From: Trametopsis cervina
Taxonomy: Eukaryota > Basidiomycota > Agaricomycetes > Polyporales > Irpicaceae
Reading direction: 5' to 3'
Length of the DNA: 64,000 bases
NCBI GenBank assembly: GCA_022385755.1
Contig: MU278351.1
Location: 1,180,638 to 1,244,637 of the forward strand
In this document: positions 1 through 13,275 of the stretch, in pieces
Layout: every line of letters starts with the position of its first letter
Numbering within the stretch: the first letter of the stretch is position 1
Notes under the pieces: model-generated
The model's database searches: none
What the model was told of the DNA's origin: nothing
What the model saw: only the letters and a program-made list of their open reading frames with translations
Made by a program: the position numbers and the translations under genes

Positions 1-856
1 CGCCGTGTGTGTGCAATGCGCATAGTACAGTGGCAGACTGACAACGGGGATAGCGGTAAAGAGGGGATGCAAGCGCTGGGGAGGCCAGGGACGAGTGACG
101 TCATGGGACAGTAGGAGGTAGTGGCCAGAAAAGGAGATCAAAGCGTGGACCCACTATGTCGTCACATCCCCGAGCCTGTTCTCCTCTGCCCGTCACCCAA
201 TCCGACAGCATGGCGGCCTGCGCTTCGTGTCCCCGCTCGGCCTCCCGCTCTCCCCATTCTCGCGAGCAGCAGAGGCCGACATATGCGCGAGCACGACTGT
301 GAGAACATTCACGAGCCCCTGAGGACACACCCGGGAGCGGACGCAGCGAATGCGACGAGCTCGCACCCGGGAGGACCGGCGAGGATTCTCGCAGATTCAT
401 GCATGTTCCCGCGCGCCGAGGTGAGGGCGGCGGCGGGTTACAAAAGGCAAGCGGACGCAAATCAGTGTTTTGTTGGCGCGGGGACAGGAACATAACATTT
501 GTCGTCTGCGCTATCTGTGCACTGGCATCTGAGTGTTTGCATTCGCATCTCGCATTCCCCGCCACCACTCTCCACTGCCCTAAATCCCCCTCGCTCCACC
601 CAGCCACGTTCTCCCAGCCCACTCTCCCATCACAACATTACAACATACCACTCATCGCCCGCACAGCCGCCCGCTCTCCCTGCCCACTGGCCCCATAGCC
701 GCCCCCAGCCACCACCGCTGCTGCCTCTGCCCGCTTTTTCCATATAATTATACCCAACGTCACTCATCATACCATCCAACTTACATCCTGTCCTCTGCAG
801 CGCGCTCGCTCCCATTCTACCACCGACGCTGCAGCACACGCACCGCCCCCCGCTTC
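1..856. promoter_or_regulatory. Gene-free 5' flank of the YTH gene
   Basis: I see no supported gene here. The open frames on both strands are short, overlap each other and have no recognisable motif. From about 530 to 850 the + strand becomes strongly C/T-rich (repeats such as ctcccac and cccgcc), as is common just upstream of fungal translation starts. This stretch is therefore most likely promoter and 5' leader for the gene starting at 857. No clear TATA box was found. Confidence 0.45.
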
Positions 857-3800
857 ATGGTTCACTCCTCTCTGCCTAGCCCTGCCACCACAGACCACCA
901 CACCCACGCTACCTCCACCACTACTGCTACTGCTACTGCCACTGCCACCACCACTACCACTATCACTTCCAGCGCCCCTTCCTCCTCCTCTTCATCTTCA
1001 TCCTCATCTACATCTACTACTCCCACCATGCGCGCCACATTCCACACCGCCCACTCGCGCCGTTCCACCCCGACGTCCCCCACCCGCGACCTCGACACCC
1101 CACGACCACCCGCGACCCCCCTCGCGCTGGACACACCCGACACAGGCCAGGCCGCCGTCCTCTACGAGTCCGCAGCGCGCCCGCCCGAAGATCGCACCTA
1201 CACACTGTCGAGAGAGCCAATCAGGAGCTTTGGGGCTGCAGGTGAGCTATTCCTTGTCGCATGTTTCCTCCACTTTCCCCTTTGCCGCGTCCCTTTTCTT
1301 TTTTTTTCCCTCGCTTCTCTCTCTCGCCGCCCGGGTAATGGGCACGTGCCGAGTTGCCGAATATGGCATTTTCCTGCGTCCACCGCGATGTCGTCCGCCA
1401 GCTTTCGGGCTGCGATCGAATTTCAGGCGGCACCGAGCCTCAGCGGAGCTCCAAATCTCTGCCTACCCATCAGGACAATTGGTCGATCGACTACCGCCTA
1501 GTCCGCTGACGCTCGTTTACCGATTCTGTTTGTTCGACCACATTCCTTTTTCAATCTTCTTGCCAGTCCACGCACACATCCGCACACCCTCTCGCCCGCC
1601 GGCAAGCCCTGGCCACGCATTCACAATCTCCTTTTGCTCGAGCACACAAAGTCCGCGGGCAGACGTAAATCACCCACTCCTTCATATCATGTCCATTTCC
1701 GCTCTCGCCTGCTAGACTTTTACACCATCCTGACGCTGCTCTGACAGTCATAATCACATTCTTGTAATTATCTCCTCCTCCCATGCCTGCCGAGCCCTGA
1801 CCCCGCTGACTGCTGCTTTTTTTCTCTCTTCTTTCCGCCTCGTGCCTCCTCCTCTTTTCGTTCCGTCCACACACACACCGCTCGCTCACACACGCCTCTT
1901 TCACATATTTCCAGTGCATGATCTCTATTCCCCTACGGCTCACTCCCCTCACGCCTCGTTCGACGACTCCTTCCAGACCCCAGCCGATTTTTTTGATCGC
2001 CTCTCACCAGCACACGAGCCACCCGCTCAATCTGGAGCCTCCGATTCTGCTGCAGGTGAGGCTGCCGAGCCGCATCCTCTCCCACTAACCATGGCCGCGT
2101 CGGACCCTCCTGGTAGGCCGCCCTCGCGCGGTCGCTCTCACTCTAACACGTCTCGGCGCGGTCCGGCATCTCGCCAGCTGCAACAGCAGCAGCAACAACA
2201 ACAGCAGCATCAGCACCCTCCGCCCCAGGCATTCGGACCCCCCGTCGGCTATCCGTCACTCCTCCAGGACCCCCAGCAGCAGCAGCACCAGCAGCAGCAA
2301 AGCTTCTACCAGCAGGCCAGCTCGCCCTACACTCAGCGTGGTCCTTTCGTCCCCGGTCACGGTCAATACACGATGACCTCCGCGCCGAGCATGGTGCACC
2401 AGCAATCCGCTGGGACTCAGTACGCGTATCCGAACCATCCAGGCCTCCATGCGCCCGACACAAGCATGCACCCGCAAAATCAGCTCATGGGCTACTCTAC
2501 AAACACGCTCATACCCATCATGCACTCCCACTACACCTACTCGCAGCCGCCCGAGGCCGCAGGCCCGTCGTCCAACGCCGGCCTCGGCCACTCCTACCCC
2601 GTCACCAGCGGCGGCACCACCGCGACCCTCTACTCACCCGCCCATCCTTCCCCACCACCTCCTCCGCCACCGACCTCTCACGCGTCCTCTCCCGCCTCCT
2701 ACAGCACGCAGGCGCCGTACGGCGCCGCCCGCTTCACGCCGTCGTACGTCTATCCGCCCGCATCGTACACGCACACGGCGAACGCGCTCTACCAGACGCC
2801 GTTCTCGTACGGACAGCAGTTCCCTCCGCCGTCGATGAGCGTCGCACCTGAGCCCGACTCGCGCAGCACTCATGGCCAGGGCACGTGGTGGTACCTCCCC
2901 CCAGGCACGCGTCCTGCGCCCTCGCCGCACTACGACGCGTACGCGCCACAGCCGTACGCGCTGTACGGCCCGCTGCAGCACGACGTCGAGTCGCCGTACG
3001 GTGCACCGAGTCAGCAGCAGCAGCCTCAGCCCACAGCGTCGACGCACTACCCGACGATGTCACCACGTATACACACCCTCCCACCTCCTCTACAGACCTT
3101 CGCCCATCCGCCACATCCGCCACCGCCACTCGCACAGCAGCCGCCAGGGCCCGACCCGCCGCCGCCGCTCCTGCACTACCCGTCTGCGATCTCGCGGTCG
3201 GTGTCTGAGCCTGCAAGGTCCGAGGCGGCGTCGTCGCCCTCGATCCCGAGCAGGATTAGCTCCGCGAGACCGTCGGTCGCAGCGCCAGGCGCGCCGCGGC
3301 GCTCGTACCATCCTAACCCGCCTGCGAACCGCTCGGAGTGGGTGATGTGGGCGGGCAATGTGCCCTCTGACGCGACGTACGACGAGCTTTGGCGGTTCTT
3401 CACCAAGTCGGCTTCTCCTGGCGCGTCTTCCTCTACCTCTGTTCCTCCTCCTACCTCTTCACCTGCACAACACGCACATCTTTATCCCGCATCCTCTTCC
3501 ACCACCACACATTCACCACTCTCGCCTGTAGGATCGCATCTACCGACGGGCTCTACGCCAAGCGAGGCGACAGAGGCCGCAGCCAACGACGGCGGAGTGT
3601 CCTCGATCTTCCTGATCTCTCGGAGCAACTGTGCGTTCGTGAACTACACAAACGAGCGGTACCTGCACGCGGCGATCGCGCGGTTCAACGGGCAGCCGCT
3701 GCGGCCACACGACCCGCGGTGCCCGCGGCTCGTGTGTCGCGTGCGCGCACGGGACGATGACCTGAAGGCAGGCGTCGGCGGACAGCGCGGCGCGGGGATA

Positions 3801-5967
3801 CATCTCAAGTGGATCCGCGAGCAGCGCGCGAACGCGAAGGCCAAGGCGAAGCAGCAGCAGCAGGCGCAGCGCGGACAGGGTGCGGTAGGCAGTCCGGGCG
3901 CGACGAGCGAAGAGGGAGGCGAGGTGCCGACGACGCCTGGGAGCAGCTCGGCGGGAGATGTAGCGTCGAGGATGGAGAGTTTGTCGATGTCGATGTCGAG
4001 TGGCGATGAGATGGGTGGGGGTGGTGTGGCTGGGGGAAGCGGGGGTGGAGGCGCAGGTGGGGCGGGGACGTCGGCGAGGCGGGCGAAGAAGCCGTCTGCG
4101 CACTCGAACAGCTCGGAGAGCTATGCGTCGACCAACTCGAGCTTGCTCGCGCAGTACTTCCCGAAGAGGTACTTCATTCTGAAGTCGCTTACGCAGGTGA
4201 GTACTGGATTAGGTGTTTTGTGTCTCACTCGCGTTTTTTTTCCTTTGTTCTGCGACTCTCTCTTTGCCTCTTTCTTTTCGCTCGCACGTTCTCTCAGTGC
4301 TCGTTGTTCTCTTCACTCCACCCTTATCGTGCGGCGGGCGCATCGCACACTGCTTTGTTTCTTTCCTTTGTGCTGCTTCTGGCGGATCGGTTTGTTACGT
4401 TGCTGGGAAGTCGTTTGGTCGCCGGGTGGTTCGAAGGGGACAAGAGGGCGCAACGATCGATTCGAACAGGGACGACGGAGACAGATCAGGCTCCGTCGCA
4501 CGCAGCGGTTTTACTCGCTTCGGAGTTTGTGATTCCCGTTTCCCCTCCCCCGCTCAGTTCAGCTGTCGGGAAGCGAAATGCCCTGGCGAACCACGCGGTT
4601 TTCGCGCCATCGATAGCCCGCAGGGCCATAGATGCGCCGTCCCTGTTCCGTTCCGTTCACTCCGTTAGACTGCAGGGCGGGCACCTCGGGCACAGGTCCC
4701 GAGGTCTAGAATTTCCTATTTTCCGCCGTTGTCGGGATGTCTGCGAATCGACTTGGCACGAAGCTAATTTTGTACCTTGTCTTTTCGCAGTTTGACCTGG
4801 ATCTCAGCGTCGAGAAAGGCGTGTGGGCGACGCAGAAACACAATGAGGGCATCCTCGACCAGGCGTTCCGTACGTCGAAGGACGTGTATCTCATCTTTGG
4901 TGTGAACAAGAGCGGCGAGTTCTATGGCTATGCTAGGTACGCGTCTTCTTCTTCCCTTCTCGTGATGGTGGAGAGAAGGAGAGCGGGCGTATCTTTGTAT
5001 GGAAGTACTGAGATTTGGAACACTTTACTACAGGATGGCAGGGCCCGTAACGAAAGGGTACGGCGAATCTGGCAGCGAGCGCAGGATATCGTGGGCGTCG
5101 AGGTCAAGCATCGACTCTCCGCCTGCGCGGCGGACAACCACATCGTCTCCAGGCGTCGGTCCCTCCAGCCCTTCAACCCGCAAACCGCTTCCGTTCCTCT
5201 CACCAAGCGATGGCCCGAGGTACGAAGAGTCGCCGCAGCCGATGGACGAGTCCGGCGAAGGCGTACGATTCCCCAAGCCCAAGTTGGACCTTCGCCACCT
5301 GCACAGCGCCTCTGCGCCCGCCGTCGTGTCCCACAAAGCCGCGCCGCTCAGCGCGTCTACCGCGCCTAAGTATGGGCAGAGCAGCTACGACCCGATATGG
5401 CCGGCGGCTCCGTCGATAATGAGGGAAGGAGAGACGCCGCCAGAGGATGAATTCACGCTGGATGAGAAGGCGCCCGCACGGGCGGCCAAGCATCGATCTG
5501 AGGACGTGGAGGCCGATTCGTCGCGGGTGAAGAGATGGGACGCTGTGCCGAAGAGGTCAGGAGCGGCATCTTTGGGATCTGTGAGGGAGGAAGAAGAGCA
5601 GCCCGGGGAACGGCCGTTGTCGACCGAGAGAGGGAAGGGCAAGGCTGTGTCCGAGCCTCGCGGAAGGAGGAGGGACGAGGATTTGGATGATTTGCAAGCG
5701 AAGGACGAAGGGCCGGTTTGGGGTGAGTCGTTCAAGGTGGAGTGGATACGCACGAACCGTCTACAGTTCTACCGCACTCGGAATCTGCGCAATCCGTGGA
5801 ACCACGATAGGGAAGTGAAGGTCTCGAGGGACGGCACTGAGCTCGAGCCGTCCGTTGGGCAGGCGTTGTTGGACGAGTGGGACAAGCCTGCGCCATCACC
5901 ACCTCCGACGCAACCTCCTCGGTCTGGGATGAAGTCGAGTCCGCCAGATATGGGACATCCAGGATAA
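857..5967 (+). CDS. RRM and YTH domain RNA-binding protein
   Basis: Predicted reader of N6-methyladenosine or related RNA motifs. Exons 857-1241, 1915-4196, 4791-4936 and 5034-5967 join in phase (1, 0, 2) to give 1248 residues. Residues 1-600 are low complexity: Thr/Ser runs, a poly-Gln tract near residue 215, then Pro/Tyr/His-rich sequence. An RRM follows at about 604-755, beginning near SEWVMWAGNVPSDATYDELW, with the second half SIFLISRSNCAFVNY. The YTH domain starts at RYFILKSLTQ (about 880) and runs through GVWATQKHNEGILDQAF, VYLIFGVNKSGEFYGYARM. It is then interrupted by about 215 unrelated residues and resumes at FKVEWIRTNRLQFYRTRNLR (about 1170). Both likely cage tryptophans (VWAT and VEWI) are present. 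The first intron is long (673 bp). It is supported by matching phase, but translation could instead begin at the ATG at 2091. Family assignment is firm; the N-terminus is less so. Confidence 0.87.
2176..2300 (+). repeat. CAG/CAA repeat encoding poly-glutamine
   Basis: Two clusters of CAG/CAA codons inside the second exon of the YTH gene, at about 2179-2206 and 2272-2300, encode interrupted Gln runs broken by His and Pro. Mixed CAG/CAA use makes the tract less prone to slippage than a pure CAG run. Such tracts are usual in disordered, condensate-forming RNA-binding proteins. Confidence 0.8.
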
Positions 5968-8900
5968 TCACCCGCTGGAGTTTCGTTTAGGCCCTCACTG
6001 CTGTGCCGACGGAGTCGGCCACCACACTCATGCGACAACTCTCTCGTGCAGTCGCTCACACACACACCCTCTCACACCCGCTCCCTGTTCACGACACACC
6101 GCATCTCCACCGACCGCACCATCTTAATCATCCAAAATTTAACGGCAACACGACGCACGCACGCACACGAACCGCACGCAACGTAATGCATCTTGATATA
6201 TCTCGCATTGTTTATTGGGTTTCTGCTTCTCTCTCTACTCTGATCTTTGTTTTCTCTTAATGCTATCCTATTGCACGACAGGGTCTTGTAATACACGCGC
6301 AAGGGTCTGTCATCGGAAATAGTTATTCTAGCTATAAGACTTTTCTCCCGTAGGGGCCGGATTCTTGGGGTGATTGCGCGTCCTCGATCTATATAGTTCT
6401 TGTATCCGAAAAGACCGCCTGCTGCTTCATTTTACCCACCACATCTACCTTTCCTCCCGCACGGGAAAATCATTCATCCCGCCATCCACGCTCTACCTGC
6501 TCCACGTCTTTCTCCTTTTCCAACCTCGTTCATCAATCGCATTCTCCTCTCGCTTTGAAGTAACACGCAACTTTGGTGTAGCAATAGATAGAAATTGTCC
6601 GCTCTCACGCATTCCTATTTGTCTCTTTCTGTCTCTCTATCTCCCGCCCATTTGTAAAACACTCTCGCATAAACGGCCATAATACACGCAATCGCGCCCC
6701 CTTTTGCGCTGGGTCCTGCTCTCGTACCTTTTATGCGCCTCAGTCTCCACCAGCAATCTCGGCGATCGAAGGTGCGGGTCTCACATCTCCTGACCTCCAT
6801 CTGGCTCCTCTTCGCCCCACAGGTGGGTGCAGAGGGTGTTTGTGGGCTCGGTGGAGACCTTCGGCCATCAAAGCGCGGGCTAGGCGGCGACACCAACTTG
6901 CTTGGTGTTGGCAGTAGTCAGAAGTTCGTCGGTGCGGTACGCGCGTGCATGTCGAGCGGCTCGCTTCTCGGGCTCTGTGCGAGCAGTGTACAATAGGTTA
7001 CCTGACAGCTTGTTTCATTCCTCGCGGGATTTGTTAGGGTACGTGTCCGATATCCGAGTAGCGTTTTTAGAAAGAAGGGTTTCTGCTACGATCAGGCCCC
7101 TCTGCATGTGGCGAATAGCGGAAAAGACTGTCAAGGTGTTGTCTCAAGCCGATTGCCGTGCGATAAACTGCGCGATATTCGCATGCGGCCGTCAAGTGGG
7201 GATCGTGCATGGGCAGTTCACTTCCGGCGGGCCTCGACAAGATTAGCGTAAGCTCAACTTCAGGCTAACAAGAGAAAAATGCAGGCACGGGCGTGTTTAC
7301 GTGTGCTTGAGTCAGGGGCCGAGAACGCGCTGATGAATTGCGGGCGCATCGAGGATGGCGAGTGTGATAGGGTTTCTCGCTCAGCTTTCCTGGGGACGCA
7401 GGCCGCACATGCAGGGTCTTCATCTCTCCCGGATCTTCTTTCATGCATTGCTGCACTGGCGAGTTCTTCTGTCCGACTCCGTCTATCCTATCACTGATAG
7501 CGTGGTGAGGGTGTGCAGGGTGAGTAAGGCCTCACCTTCATCCAGCCCTGTCTGGAGTGCCAGAAAATGCACGACACCGCGAGTGGCAGTACAACCCCTG
7601 CCGTTAGATTCGGACGCTGGTTAGTCACGGTTTCGTAACATGTTGACCCGTGCAGAAGGACGTACTTCTCAGGTCTCAATTTACCCGATGAATGTATGGG
7701 CGAGCCAGTATTGGGCCCGTGTTAGCGTGCCGCACAGTGCCCGAGAGGCACTGGAAACGGCAGGGGCCACACGCAGTTGGCCAATGGGCTTCTGCCACCA
7801 GACACGCGGACAGACAGCAGTCCAGAATTTTGGCGATAGAAGATCCTTGAGAACGGCTTCCCGGAAGAGGACAACACCCTATAAGGAACGCTCATCTGCG
7901 TGGCGTTCCGCCTTTACATAGCACAGACACGCTGGTAACGCATGCACTAGATGGATGTAGCCATGGCTTGATCAGCTAGTGTCTCGCTTCAACCCCGAGT
8001 GATATTGAACTCACCGGGATCATTGACCGAGACGCAGCACGGCGAGCACGCCGCCGTTCACTTCTTTTTCTGCTATTCATTTTCGGTTTTCTGCAGAGAT
8101 AGGAGATGCACAGCGTAGACGTGAGATTTACGCGGTTAGCTTAGCATGCTGTGCTCACCCCCGATGAGTTATCGTCGGCTTCCACGTCTTCTTGACGTCT
8201 CTCGTGCCGCATTGGCGAAAAATACAGGCGGTGTCGTATAAGACTAGCCACGTCAGATAACATGCTGTGTTGGGAATTTGACATGAACTTTGTTCAGGTT
8301 TAACACTCACGACTTGATCTCAGATCAGAATCCAAGATGCTGCGAGTGGAGCAACGTCAAATGGTGTTGGCGGGGCACATTCGCTTCCGCTTTCAGTGGC
8401 GGGCTCCGCTAGAAATTCCAGGCAAGGCAGTTTGCTCTAGAACAGCCAAAAGGGACGGTCAAACGTGCGCCTGAAGGAGAGGAGATTGAATGTTCTGAAG
8501 CATTGAGCAACAACAGCCACTCACTGACTTCATTTTCTCGTCATACCCCATGGTGAACACGAATCAAGAACGGGAGCCGCACTTGAATCAGCACTCCGAC
8601 GCCATCAGTAAACCAACAGATTGACTGGAGCCAGCTGCCACCCTCGAAAACAAACACTCCGAAACATATCGCATTAGGCAAGTGTGATTGGATGCCTAGA
8701 ACCCCCACGTGGCGAGCGTGCTAAATAGGCGCCACCACGTCGCCACGTTGAACGTCGAGTATCAATCACTCTTATTAACCTTCACCAATTTCAAGCTCTC
8801 CAGCCACCAGCACAGCACCACAGAAAATGAGGGCTACCCTGAGGGGAGGATGAAAGGGTCGCCAATCTCTCTCTCCAATGGAACCCGCCATTTAATGTGG

Positions 8901-9960
8901 CATTAATGCGGCTCCTCAACAGCGGGCGTCGGATTCAAGTCACCCGCTCGCTCGCAGGTCACTAAATGTACGCCAAACGCACCCTATCTATACAAGCGGC
9001 CTTCTGGGGCCCAGGTTTGGCCTCAACAATCATCACCGTCTCGACTGTGGATTTAGCCATGACTCACCGGTTTCCCTATCTCTATTGCTGCGGCAATGCT
9101 GCGACCTCGGCGTGCTGACCATTCCATAAACCTAAAGTCTGGATGATTGTCTTGTCGAGAACTGGAATGCGTGCGTGATCTCCCGCGCTGGCGTGTGAGT
9201 CTGCAATTCGTCTCATGTGACCGTGTCGTTTAGATATTGAGGACAGCGAATTGGGTAGGTCAGTTCGTCATGTCAGTGTTCAGTTCTCCGACAATAGCTG
9301 CCCCTTTATCGTTCGACGTTTCGCTTCAAGAGGTGATTGATGGGCTCGAGAAGTCTCTCTAACGACTTTCATGTGCTTAAGACGGCGGAAAATATTTGGG
9401 ATTTCTCGGTAAGTAAACCTTCTTTTGTCATTTGTCGTTTGTCCTCCTTACACAGTATCGCGTACAGAAGGCCACGTCTCTGCTGTGGGCTGACCTAATG
9501 TGACTTCACCGGGGTTATCAACTACCGACGACTGGTATGCATTTCTCCGAGATGTTGGTCAGAAACGCGTCGGTGTTCTGCTCGAAACCAAGATGTTCCT
9601 TGAAACCGCACATGATTCCTGTCTCGTCCGCCACGCCTGCCCTGTGACTGTTACCACACACATCTGCTGCAATCATCGGGCCTTGTCATATCAATATCAG
9701 CGCTGGTACAAGTAGTCTCTTGGTCAATGATATATTTGGGTCATCCCGCCCGCGCTGCCTACCCACGACGTCCAATGGCTCTTATTGTGAGTATGCAGAC
9801 AATCCGCAAGAGTTGCCAGTGACCTATGATCGGGCCACCACTGGGTAAGTATGCGAAGATGCACCAAACCACGAAGCTGCAAATCCGCCGTTATGAACGG
9901 ACAGCATCGACCTGACTTTCAGCCACAACACTCATTCTTCCTCATTGCGGATGCCTTCTC
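5968..9960. other. Long gene-poor region, part 1
   Basis: The first 300 bases or so are probably the YTH 3' UTR. After that I find no frame with a family motif, no convincing exon chain on either strand and no transposon protein fragment. A C/T-rich stretch near 6420-6640 resembles promoter DNA, but no start codon after it leads to a sensible protein. Open frames of 60-114 codons (for example 6902-7246) have the size expected by chance. The sequence is less G/C-skewed than the neighbouring genes. It may be decayed intergenic DNA or carry noncoding RNA. Confidence 0.4.
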
Positions 9961-9969
9961 CGCGGACTA

Positions 9970-10593
9970 TTAGGGAGAAAACTGTCGGCCGATACAAAGA
10001 TTACGTTTGGTGCGCAGCAGCTTCTGAAGCGCTTCAATATCTTTAGAATTCACATCCATGTCGGAACCACCGCGCCGGCATGGGTATCGGGTGGTACTCC
10101 ACCATTTGCTACGCTGGCTCAAATTTACACGCTCACTGGTATACATGGAAATGATACGATATGGTGAGTCATGTTCAGATACCACAAGTGGTTCTGCTGA
10201 TGAAATGGCGGAGTAGGTGGTGATTGTCATCTTTGCCGCATCGCCTGAACAGAGCTCGTCCTGCTTGACGATCTCCGCCTCTTGCTGCTCCGGGTGGATA
10301 GCTTCCTTATTTGCTTCAGTATCCTGTGAAAGACACCCGCGCTGTCCGAGATGTACATCCCCGCCGTGATTCGTATCAGAGCCGTGCCTTTTTGTGAGCC
10401 TTAGGTTTGATCGGCTGACCCCCCTTGATGCAGATGAACAGCGCTGGGTTATACTTCCACAACTCTTGTTGAACATTGCAGCACACAGCTGCATCAACCA
10501 TTTACGATCTGGTTCACCAGCGAAAACCTCTTCTGGATGCCCAGCATACAGGAATACTCGAGTAGAATTGTCTATTTCAAACGTCCTATTCAC
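9970..10593 (-). other. 207-codon open frame, uncertain
   Basis: The longest open frame in the 6-13 kb gap, reading leftwards. It has no ATG at its beginning (the first codon is GTG), so a real gene would need an upstream exon that I could not find. The translation contains a moderately ordered start (FLYAGHPEEVFAGEPDRKWL) and a Glu/Gln-rich middle, with no domain I recognise. It could be an internal exon, a gene relic or chance. I list it because its length stands out from the surrounding frames. Confidence 0.2.
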
Positions 10594-10599
10594 ATCTTT

Positions 10600-13080
10600 T
10601 GTTCGCCGCGCACCTCGATGTGGCAGCGTGTTCGTGTTCCCTTTGTGAGATGAGGCACTGCTCGCACAGCTGAGGTGGGGGAAAGCTGAGAATCAGCATT
10701 ATTACTGATGATACCGAGAGAGAGCTATCGAATTGCTATACACAAAATTTGTGTGCGAACGTAAGGAACCATAACTGCTTCTTGCGGCGTGGCAGCTGGT
10801 TAAGCGCCTGTGCGTAGCTCTCCGAGTACCCCCACGTAGTCTCTACACTCGAACAATCACTATCGACAGCCATTGCAGTCACGCCTTTTTAATTAAACTG
10901 TGCTACTATGTACAGCTGATTGCAGTACTCTGCCGACGACTTGGACGGTCCAGACCGCAAATGCCAGCAGTTTGTATCGGTGAGCAGCCTTGGCAACCAC
11001 GCACGCATAACTGGTGTCTGTATCACTATTTTCTACGCATACCTCCCCATAGCTAGTTTCTCTAACAAGTCTCACCCCTTACTGAGCGCATAGAGCTTTT
11101 GTGTAGCCCAGCGCAAAGGAGTCAGGAGCGCATCGTCGCGTTTGAATGGCTCATTCCCTGAAGAGTTTTACGTCCGTCCACTATCTGCTCAAGTATTCTT
11201 ACCGACTCCGTGTTCTATGACTCTGCGATGTATCGTCTCCGACTTTTGCTCAGCGACTGCGACAGACAGGCTCTGGGCAATCATCCACTGCTCGTTTAAC
11301 TATGCAGTCTCCCCGGTGTCCAATGCACGCTCGCTGTGTCGAAGTTCGATTCCAAGTCATAGCAAGCAACGCGAACCTTTCGAAGACTCCCTTATTTGGT
11401 GCTTCGCCGAGGTGCGTACGACTTTGCCAGGAATTTCTGGTCGAAGCTGATTATCGTATCTCCAGTTTCATTCCTGTCGGTACTCTGCCGTTTTATATCT
11501 GCGAGATTTAGGGTGTTACGTCACATCGACCAATTTATGGCCCTCTCATCCTGCCAAACAGATGGACTCCCTACATTCGAGGAGAATACGATTTTGGAAC
11601 TCTGTGAGAGCCGTGCAGTCTCGGGCTACCTAAGCAGCAACAGGCCCTCATGTCTGGCCCGTGCGCCTTGACATTGAAAATGTACAGCAGAGTGAGTTTT
11701 GTCATCCGAAATTGCCTACATGCTGGTTCGCTCACAACGCATGAGCTCCGAGCTACATGCCTACTGTCTGTGGCGAACATCACTGATCGTCGGCTAGAAC
11801 GTAAGGCGCTGCAACAAACATGTCCTTGTCAATATGTGACCACCCGGTGTTTGAATACTTAACCTCGCATGGCCATCATCACCGATGGCTTGAAGAGTCT
11901 CGAGCTGACTGCGCAGCCCACGGGATTTTATTCCCTTTTCCTTTGATCTTCAACATATCGCGCTCGTTGATGCCCATCAGTCTTGGCATTGAAAAAGCCA
12001 TCATTAATCACGTTGTGCCGCTAGCAAAATTACGATGTTGGTAGGATGGTGACGAGAGTTGCTGGACCATTGGACCACATCTCTTCTGGCTCCTAGCCCG
12101 CATGGTCTGCACATGCTCAGTCTCCGACGACTAATCGGATGCTGTGCACCCGGTGAGTGATACCGCTGTTGTATCCTCCGCCACGAACGTAACGCTTCAC
12201 CGCAAGGGGTACCGAGACCAGCTGATACGGCTGAGCACAGCTAGGCACTCCACAGTGCTGTACTACCCGTCTTGTTGATATGGTATTTCGCAATCGAGGT
12301 CTCGATGATGGTGCCATGGCATCCGCTGGTTTTGCTTCCGTAACTTTGACACAATCAACAGCCTTGCAGTCACCCATAGCGCTCCAACGTTTAACCTCGG
12401 CATTGCAGCTTTTAGCTCTCTCTGATAGATAGGAGTTCAACGCCGTTTGCTATTGCCTACATCGTTCGCGCTAAGGTGAGCACGGCCTAGCTGTCATGCT
12501 TACACTGGGTACCAGTCCGCTGCCACAGTCGCACGGGTTTGATTATATCTTGCCGTAATGATTGGATGAGATGCCTTTTGAAACGACGGCATTCCAAGGC
12601 CTGACATTTGTCTTTGCTCCTCAGGGCACGAGCACGTCGTCAAGTGCGCCAAACGTTGGCGACGTACCTGCATTCGGCCGACGCATGACGAGTTGTGTAG
12701 TGAGCGGTACAATAATAGAACAGTATGCGAGGCTCCCCAACTTCTCATCAAGCTTCAAGCTTCAAGCCTGGTGGTTTTCAAAACTCGCCCCCGTATCAAT
12801 GCATGCTATGCCGGAATCACTGCGATCAAAATCTGTTCGACATAGCCTTTGCGAAGGCGCTAATCGAGGTGCACCGTCTCAACATTCCAGCGTAAACACT
12901 CACTCCGTTCGGTTTATTGCCCCTGCTGACAACTGATTGATTCATTAGTGATGCAAGATTATGCCAAATCATTTGGTCGCTGTGAGTGCCCCTGTGCTCC
13001 GATACGAACGTGGTTTGTCGCCCGACCGCCATTAGCGTTTGCCCATATGTGGCCTGCAGTTGCCGTGTTTCATCTTCAGC
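10600..13080. other. Long gene-poor region, part 2
   Basis: No gene, RNA gene or transposon recognised. Open frames on both strands reach about 130 codons but overlap one another and show no motif. A small direct repeat of the unit aagcttc lies near 12745-12760. The last few hundred bases are presumably the promoter of the secreted-protein gene at 13276. Confidence 0.4.
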
Positions 13081-13085
13081 TCCAG

Positions 13086-13092
13086 TATATAA
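13086..13092 (+). promoter_or_regulatory. TATA box of the BAS2-like gene
   Basis: TATATAA, followed by agg, lies 184 bp upstream of the ATG at 13276. The DNA between is C/T-rich with several cttc/tcac motifs, as at fungal transcription starts, so a start near 13115-13150 with a leader of about 130-160 nt is plausible. A sharp TATA box suits a highly induced, condition-specific gene. Confidence 0.55.
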
Positions 13093-13275
13093 GGACTCAG
13101 GAGTGCGGCTTCGGAGTCCCATCTTCTCATCCTTCACTTCTTCTACGCACCCGGTTGTGTGTCTGCACTTTTCTTCTTTCTGCAAATACTTATTGTTGCT
13201 GAGCAACACATCCTCTCTCTTTCATTCACCGTATTCACCGTTTTTAAACACACCACTTTCCTTTCATTCGTCGAA

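Noticed and set aside
2056..2116. Apparent 61-bp intron (gcag|gtgagg ... ctaac ... tag) near the start of the YTH gene
   Set aside because: The sites look good, but removal shifts the reading frame of the long second exon, which is open right through.
2434..3406. Many long frames in all six readings across the YTH gene
   Set aside because: They are shadows caused by the GC-rich, Pro/Ser-rich coding sequence; only the frame with the RRM and YTH motifs is supported.
11330..11360. GTTCGATTCC, resembling a tRNA T-loop
   Set aside because: No matching A-box, anticodon stem or acceptor stem could be found in the 80 bases around it.
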